From NCBI GenBank assembly GCA_046047495.1, contig JBJOHV010000026.1, forward strand, positions 1-64,000: a stretch of DNA of 64,000 nt. The letters are read 5' to 3'. The notes under the pieces were generated by a model, which saw nothing but the letters and a program-made list of their open reading frames with translations, was not told the DNA's origin and searched no databases. Positions 60,815 to 64,000 of the stretch are shown here, one piece after another. Position 1 is the first letter of the stretch. Every line of letters starts with the position of its first letter. The stretch comes from NORP240 sp046047495. GTDB lineage: Bacteria > Pseudomonadota > Gammaproteobacteria > Pseudomonadales > Pseudohongiellaceae. The translations under genes and the position numbers were made by a program.

Positions 60815-62209
60815 ATGTCTCAGTTAGACACCGATACCATTTGCGCCATCGCCACCACCCCAGGCAGGAGTGGTATCGGCATTGTGCGTATTTCAGGCCC
60901 CGGCTGTCTGTCAATCGCGCAATCCCTGCTGGGGTTCGAACCCTTGGCCCGCCACGCCCATTTCTGCTCGTTCCGGAATTCGACAGGTCAGGTGGTGGAT
61001 AACGGCGTGGCCCTTTATTTCCGGGGACCGCATTCATTCACCGGTGAAGACATACTGGAACTGCAGGGACATGGTGGCCCCGTCGTGCTCGGCTCTTTGC
61101 TGCGTTGTGTTACCGGATTCGGTGCCCGGCTTGCCAGGCCCGGTGAATTTTCTGAACGGGCTTTTTTGAATGGCAAGCTGGATCTGGTCCAACTGGAAGC
61201 CATCGCCGATCTCATCGATGCCGGCACGGAACAAGCTGCCCGCTCGGCAGTCGCTACCCTGGAGGGGGTATTTTCCCGGGCCATAGAATCGCTGGTGTCC
61301 CGCATCACGGCTTTGCGGGTCTATATTGAAGCCGCCATAGATTTCAGCGATGAGGACATCGATTTTCTCGCCGAGGGCAGTGTCCTGGTCACTCTTGAAA
61401 CCCTGCTTGCTGATCTGGACGAGTTTCTAGGCAAGGCGCGCCAGGGAGCCCTGTTGCGCCATGGAATGCGGGTCGTCATTGCCGGAGAACCCAATGCTGG
61501 CAAATCAAGCCTGCTGAATGGCTTGTCCGGCAGGGATACTGCCATCGTCACCGACATCCCCGGCACTACCCGCGATGTGCTGACAGAAGCCATCAATCTC
61601 GATGGTCTGCCTCTGCATGTGTTGGACACAGCCGGATTGAGGGACACCAGCGATGCCGTGGAACAGGAAGGTGTGCGGCGTGCCCGTCAGGCCATCGACT
61701 CGGCTGACCAGGTGTTGCTGATCGTTGACGGCAGTGCCTACCCAATGGATGCGGATTCGGTCAAGAATCATCTTGCCCGCCTGCGGATCCCGGACACCCT
61801 GTTGTCGTCAGCTCGCCTGAGCGTGGTGTTCAACAAGATCGATCTGCTGCTTTTGTCCGAACCCGGGGAGCACGCTGTCGTTTGTGACGGCAAACCGGTT
61901 ACCGTCATCCACGTGTCCGCCAAAACAGGCGCCGGCCTGGATGAATTGCGGCGGCATCTCAAACACTGCGCCGGATACCGGGACGGAGATGCCGGTCAGT
62001 TCATCGCCAGAGAGCGGCACATCGATGCCCTGACCCGATGCCGGCAGTCCCTGGCCAATGCCCTGCACCAGCTTCAGGAGCAGGCCGGCCCTGAGTTGGT
62101 GGCTGAGGATCTGCGCATTGCTCAAGGGTGTCTGGGGGAGATCACCGGCAAAGTCAGCAGTGATGACCTGTTGGGAAAAATTTTCTCCAGCTTCTGCATA
62201 GGAAAGTAA
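60815..62209 (+). CDS. mnmE: tRNA modification GTPase MnmE
   Basis: This 464-residue GTPase works with MnmG to make the 5-carboxymethylaminomethyl-uridine wobble modification. It has an N-terminal folate-binding domain and a helical domain. The G domain carries GEPNAGKSS, DIPGTTRDV, DTAGLRD and NKID. The C-terminal Cys motif is FCIGK. It begins 36 bases after yidC. Its partner mnmG lies downstream across a 431-base gap. Confidence 0.97.
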   Translation: MSQLDTDTICAIATTPGRSGIGIVRISGPGCLSIAQSLLGFEPLARHAHFCSFRNSTGQVVDNGVALYFRGPHSFTGEDILELQGHGGPVVLGSLLRCVTGFGARLARPGEFSERAFLNGKLDLVQLEAIADLIDAGTEQAARSAVATLEGVFSRAIESLVSRITALRVYIEAAIDFSDEDIDFLAEGSVLVTLETLLADLDEFLGKARQGALLRHGMRVVIAGEPNAGKSSLLNGLSGRDTAIVTDIPGTTRDVLTEAINLDGLPLHVLDTAGLRDTSDAVEQEGVRRARQAIDSADQVLLIVDGSAYPMDADSVKNHLARLRIPDTLLSSARLSVVFNKIDLLLLSEPGEHAVVCDGKPVTVIHVSAKTGAGLDELRRHLKHCAGYRDGDAGQFIARERHIDALTRCRQSLANALHQLQEQAGPELVAEDLRIAQGCLGEITGKVSSDDLLGKIFSSFCIGK

Positions 62210-62640
62210 CAGCTTGTTCAAGGCGCATTGTTGATGCTGCCTTTTGGAGCAAGTTGTGAATTACCCGCGCATAACCCAGCCTCTTACTGCGGATAATTTG
62301 GGTATGGTTGCCCCGGCTCAATACATGCCGGTGACCACAGCCCATCCTTCCACAAGTCCTCAACCCCCATTACCGGACCTCATGAAGGCTTACCAACGAC
62401 CTTATCAAGTGGCTAATGGTCTGATTTCCCGGGTGCTATGGCAGTTATCTACAGAACCTTGCCGTCCTATCTATATCAGTATCAATTATTTCTACTCTAA
62501 TTCATTACTATCAGTAATCTTGTATTTAAAAGAGTGGCTGGCACAAAGCGCTCATTGTGGTGCGGGCCCAAAAACCAGCGGGCTTCTATTTTTTCAATGC
62601 CGGCGTATACTTGTCGGCCCTTGAAGCAGACCACGATGCG
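62210..62640. other. 431-base non-coding region between mnmE and mnmG
   Basis: I see no gene here. It holds a candidate terminator (62220-62245) and two one-mismatch DnaA-box-like sites: TGCGGATAA at 62288-62296 and TTATCTACA at 62445-62453. An AT-rich run (about 62468-62530) includes a direct repeat TATCAGTA at 62474-62481 and 62509-62516. In E. coli the origin lies beside mnmG, so this is a secondary origin candidate or simply the mnmG leader. The only longer reading frame (from 62244) has no known domain or convincing start. Confidence 0.5.
62220..62245 (+). terminator. Possible rho-independent terminator after mnmE
   Basis: AAGGCGCAT (62220-62228) pairs with ATGCTGCCTT (62234-62243), with one bulged base and a 5-base loop. 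A short TTTT run follows. It begins 11 bases after the mnmE stop. Confidence 0.5.
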
Positions 62641-64000
62641 ATGGACTACAGCAGCGATTTTGATGTGATCGTCGTCGGCGGCGGCCACGCCGGCACCGAA
62701 GCGGCCCTGGCGGCAGCCCGTTGTGGCGTGCGCACACTGCTGGTCACCCACAATGTGGAAACCCTGGGTCAGATGTCCTGCAACCCGGCCATCGGCGGTA
62801 TCGGTAAGAGTCACCTGGTGCGGGAAATCGATGCCCTGGGCGGCGCCATGGCCCGCGCCACTGACCAGGCGGGGATTCAGTTCCGGATTCTCAATGCCAG
62901 CAAAGGCCCAGCCGTGCGGGCTACCCGCGCCCAGGCAGACCGGGTGCTTTACAAGGCGGCCATCCGGCAGCGGCTGGAAACCCAGCCCAATCTGCAGATC
63001 TTCCAGCAGGCTGTGGATGATCTGATCATCGAGGGCGAGCGGGTCACCGGTGTGGTTACCCAGATGGGGCTGCGGTTTCATGCCGCCACCGTCGTACTGA
63101 CCACCGGCACGTTTCTGGGAGGCAGGATTCATGTGGGGCTTGAGAACGCCGCGGGTGGTCGGGCCGGGGATCCACCGTCCATCGCCCTGGCCAGGCGCCT
63201 GCGGGAATTGCCGTTTAGGGTAGCCCGGCTGAAAACCGGTACACCGCCGCGCATAGATGCCCGATCCGTGGATTTCTCCGTCATGCAAATTCAGCATGGC
63301 GACGAACCGGCTCCGGTGATGTCCTTCCTCGGTCGGGTCGAGGATCATCCCCGCCAGATACCCTGTTACATCACCGCCACCAACGAGCGCTGTCACGACA
63401 TCATCCGCGGTGGACTGGATCGCTCTCCCATGTATACCGGAGTCATTGAAGGCATTGGACCCCGCTATTGTCCATCCATCGAAGACAAGGTGATGCGGTT
63501 TGCCGACAAAACCTCCCACCAGATATTCGTGGAGCCGGAAGGCCTCAACACTCACGAGCTGTATCCCAATGGCATCTCCACCAGCCTGCCATTCGACGTG
63601 CAGTTGGCCATGGTGCGGCAGATCCGTGGATTCGAGAACGCCCATATTACCCGCCCTGGCTACGCCATCGAGTATGACTTTTTCGATCCCCGTGACCTGC
63701 ACTACTCCCTGGAGACCCGGTTTATCAGGGGACTGTACTTCGCCGGTCAGATCAATGGCACCACCGGTTATGAGGAGGCGGCAGCACAGGGGTTGCTGGC
63801 CGGACTCAATGCCGCCCTGGCGGCACAGGGTCGCGAACCCTGGACCCCCCGCCGGGATCAGGCCTATATCGGTGTACTGGTGGATGACCTCATCACCCTC
63901 GGTACCACCGAGCCCTATCGCATGTTCACCAGCCGGGCGGAGTATCGTCTGACCCTGCGGGAAGACAATGCCGATCAGCGTCTCACGGCGATTGGTCGGG
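62641..64000 (+). CDS. mnmG: tRNA uridine-5-carboxymethylaminomethyl modification enzyme MnmG (partial, runs off window)
   Basis: From the ATG at 62641 the frame stays open for 453 codons to the window end, so the C-terminus is missing. The FAD-binding motif VVGGGHAGTEAALAAAR lies near residue 11, and TLGQMSCNPAIGGIGKSHLVREIDALGG and GLYFAGQINGTTGYEEAAAQG are clear MnmG signatures. The full protein is usually about 620-630 residues. It pairs with MnmE in wobble uridine modification. Confidence 0.97.
   Translation, partial: MDYSSDFDVIVVGGGHAGTEAALAAARCGVRTLLVTHNVETLGQMSCNPAIGGIGKSHLVREIDALGGAMARATDQAGIQFRILNASKGPAVRATRAQADRVLYKAAIRQRLETQPNLQIFQQAVDDLIIEGERVTGVVTQMGLRFHAATVVLTTGTFLGGRIHVGLENAAGGRAGDPPSIALARRLRELPFRVARLKTGTPPRIDARSVDFSVMQIQHGDEPAPVMSFLGRVEDHPRQIPCYITATNERCHDIIRGGLDRSPMYTGVIEGIGPRYCPSIEDKVMRFADKTSHQIFVEPEGLNTHELYPNGISTSLPFDVQLAMVRQIRGFENAHITRPGYAIEYDFFDPRDLHYSLETRFIRGLYFAGQINGTTGYEEAAAQGLLAGLNAALAAQGREPWTPRRDQAYIGVLVDDLITLGTTEPYRMFTSRAEYRLTLREDNADQRLTAIGR

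Noticed and set aside
62244..62624. A possible 126-residue protein in the mnmE-mnmG gap
   Set aside because: It lacks a ribosome-binding site, overlaps the terminator end and AT-rich tract, and shows no domain.
62641..62760. Possible frameshift or truncation of mnmG at the 5' end
   Set aside because: The ATG at 62641 opens directly into the FAD motif at the normal distance, so the gene start is intact. Only the window edge truncates it.
62497..63702. A 401-codon minus-strand frame opposite mnmG
   Set aside because: mnmG has the FAD motif and family signatures; the antisense product shows no family.
1..64000. CRISPR array, insertion sequence, prophage, tRNA or rRNA
   Set aside because: I saw no regular repeat-spacer pattern, transposase, phage gene or RNA gene signature when reading through the window. 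A tRNAscan or Rfam search would settle RNA genes.

Overview
The window is a chromosomal segment of a gammaproteobacterium. It spans the replication-origin neighbourhood and holds about 53 protein genes, densely packed. I saw no rRNA, tRNA, insertion sequence, prophage or CRISPR. The gene order lpxL / glyQ-glyS-gmhB-plsC / gyrB-recF-dnaN-dnaA / rpmH-rnpA-yidD-yidC-mnmE-mnmG, together with the blocks LysM-def-fmt-rsmB-trkA and dsbA-cytochrome c4-engB-polA-znu, matches from memory the layout around the Pseudomonas origin. The organism is therefore probably a relative of Pseudomonadales or of the marine Cellvibrio/Spongiibacter-type lineages. The species cannot be named from the sequence alone.

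Layout. 1-6.7 kb: a Crp/Fnr-family regulator, then a complete type I secretion exporter (ABC protein, HlyD-type adaptor, TolC-type outer-membrane channel) with a small unknown protein, and a convergent PIG-L deacetylase. 6.8-8.9 kb: an ABC-2 polysaccharide exporter pair (Wzm/Wzt type) with no sugar-assembly genes beside it. 8.9-18.6 kb (minus): a ten-gene type II secretion operon in the order L-M-E-F-D-G-H-I-J-K, with a lipoprotein secretin and no gspC, gspN or prepilin peptidase. 18.8-26.3 kb: dsbA, a di-heme cytochrome c4, engB, polA and znuA-znuCB. 26.3-33.5 kb: a Sco-type copper chaperone and heme O synthase, divergent from a five-gene aa3-type cytochrome c oxidase operon. In that operon subunit II carries two fused cytochrome c domains and there are two different subunit-III-like genes. 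33.6-40.4 kb (minus): prlC, aroE, hemF, purE, dprA and a LysM protein. 40.5-46.1 kb (plus): def-fmt-rsmB-trkA-trkH. 46.1-51.6 kb: lpxL, glyQS, gmhB and plsC. 51.7-57.9 kb (minus): gyrB, recF, dnaN, dnaA. 57.9-58.2 kb: the probable oriC. 58.2-64 kb (plus): rpmH, rnpA, yidD, yidC, mnmE, and mnmG cut off by the window end.

How the genes work together. Most are housekeeping: replication initiation, translation start and tRNA modification, membrane-protein insertion, glycyl-tRNA charging, zinc and potassium import. Accessory content is concentrated in the first 18.6 kb, where three export machines (type I, an ABC polysaccharide exporter, type II) lie side by side without obvious substrates. DsbA just upstream of the type II operon fits folding of type II substrates in the periplasm. 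The oxidase operon, Sco protein, heme O synthase and cytochrome c4 form one aerobic respiratory block.

Most notable observations. (1) DNA polymerase I has lost several of its proofreading exonuclease catalytic residues while keeping its polymerase and 5'-nuclease motifs. (2) Two parS-type palindromes lie inside recF. (3) The type II operon has an unusual order, a lipoprotein secretin and missing components. (4) The cytochrome oxidase has an unusual subunit set. (5) Two intergenic regions near dnaA have DnaA-box-like sequences. I found no clear evidence of a wholly new multi-gene system. The 5476-5979 unknown protein and the orphan exporters are the best leads.
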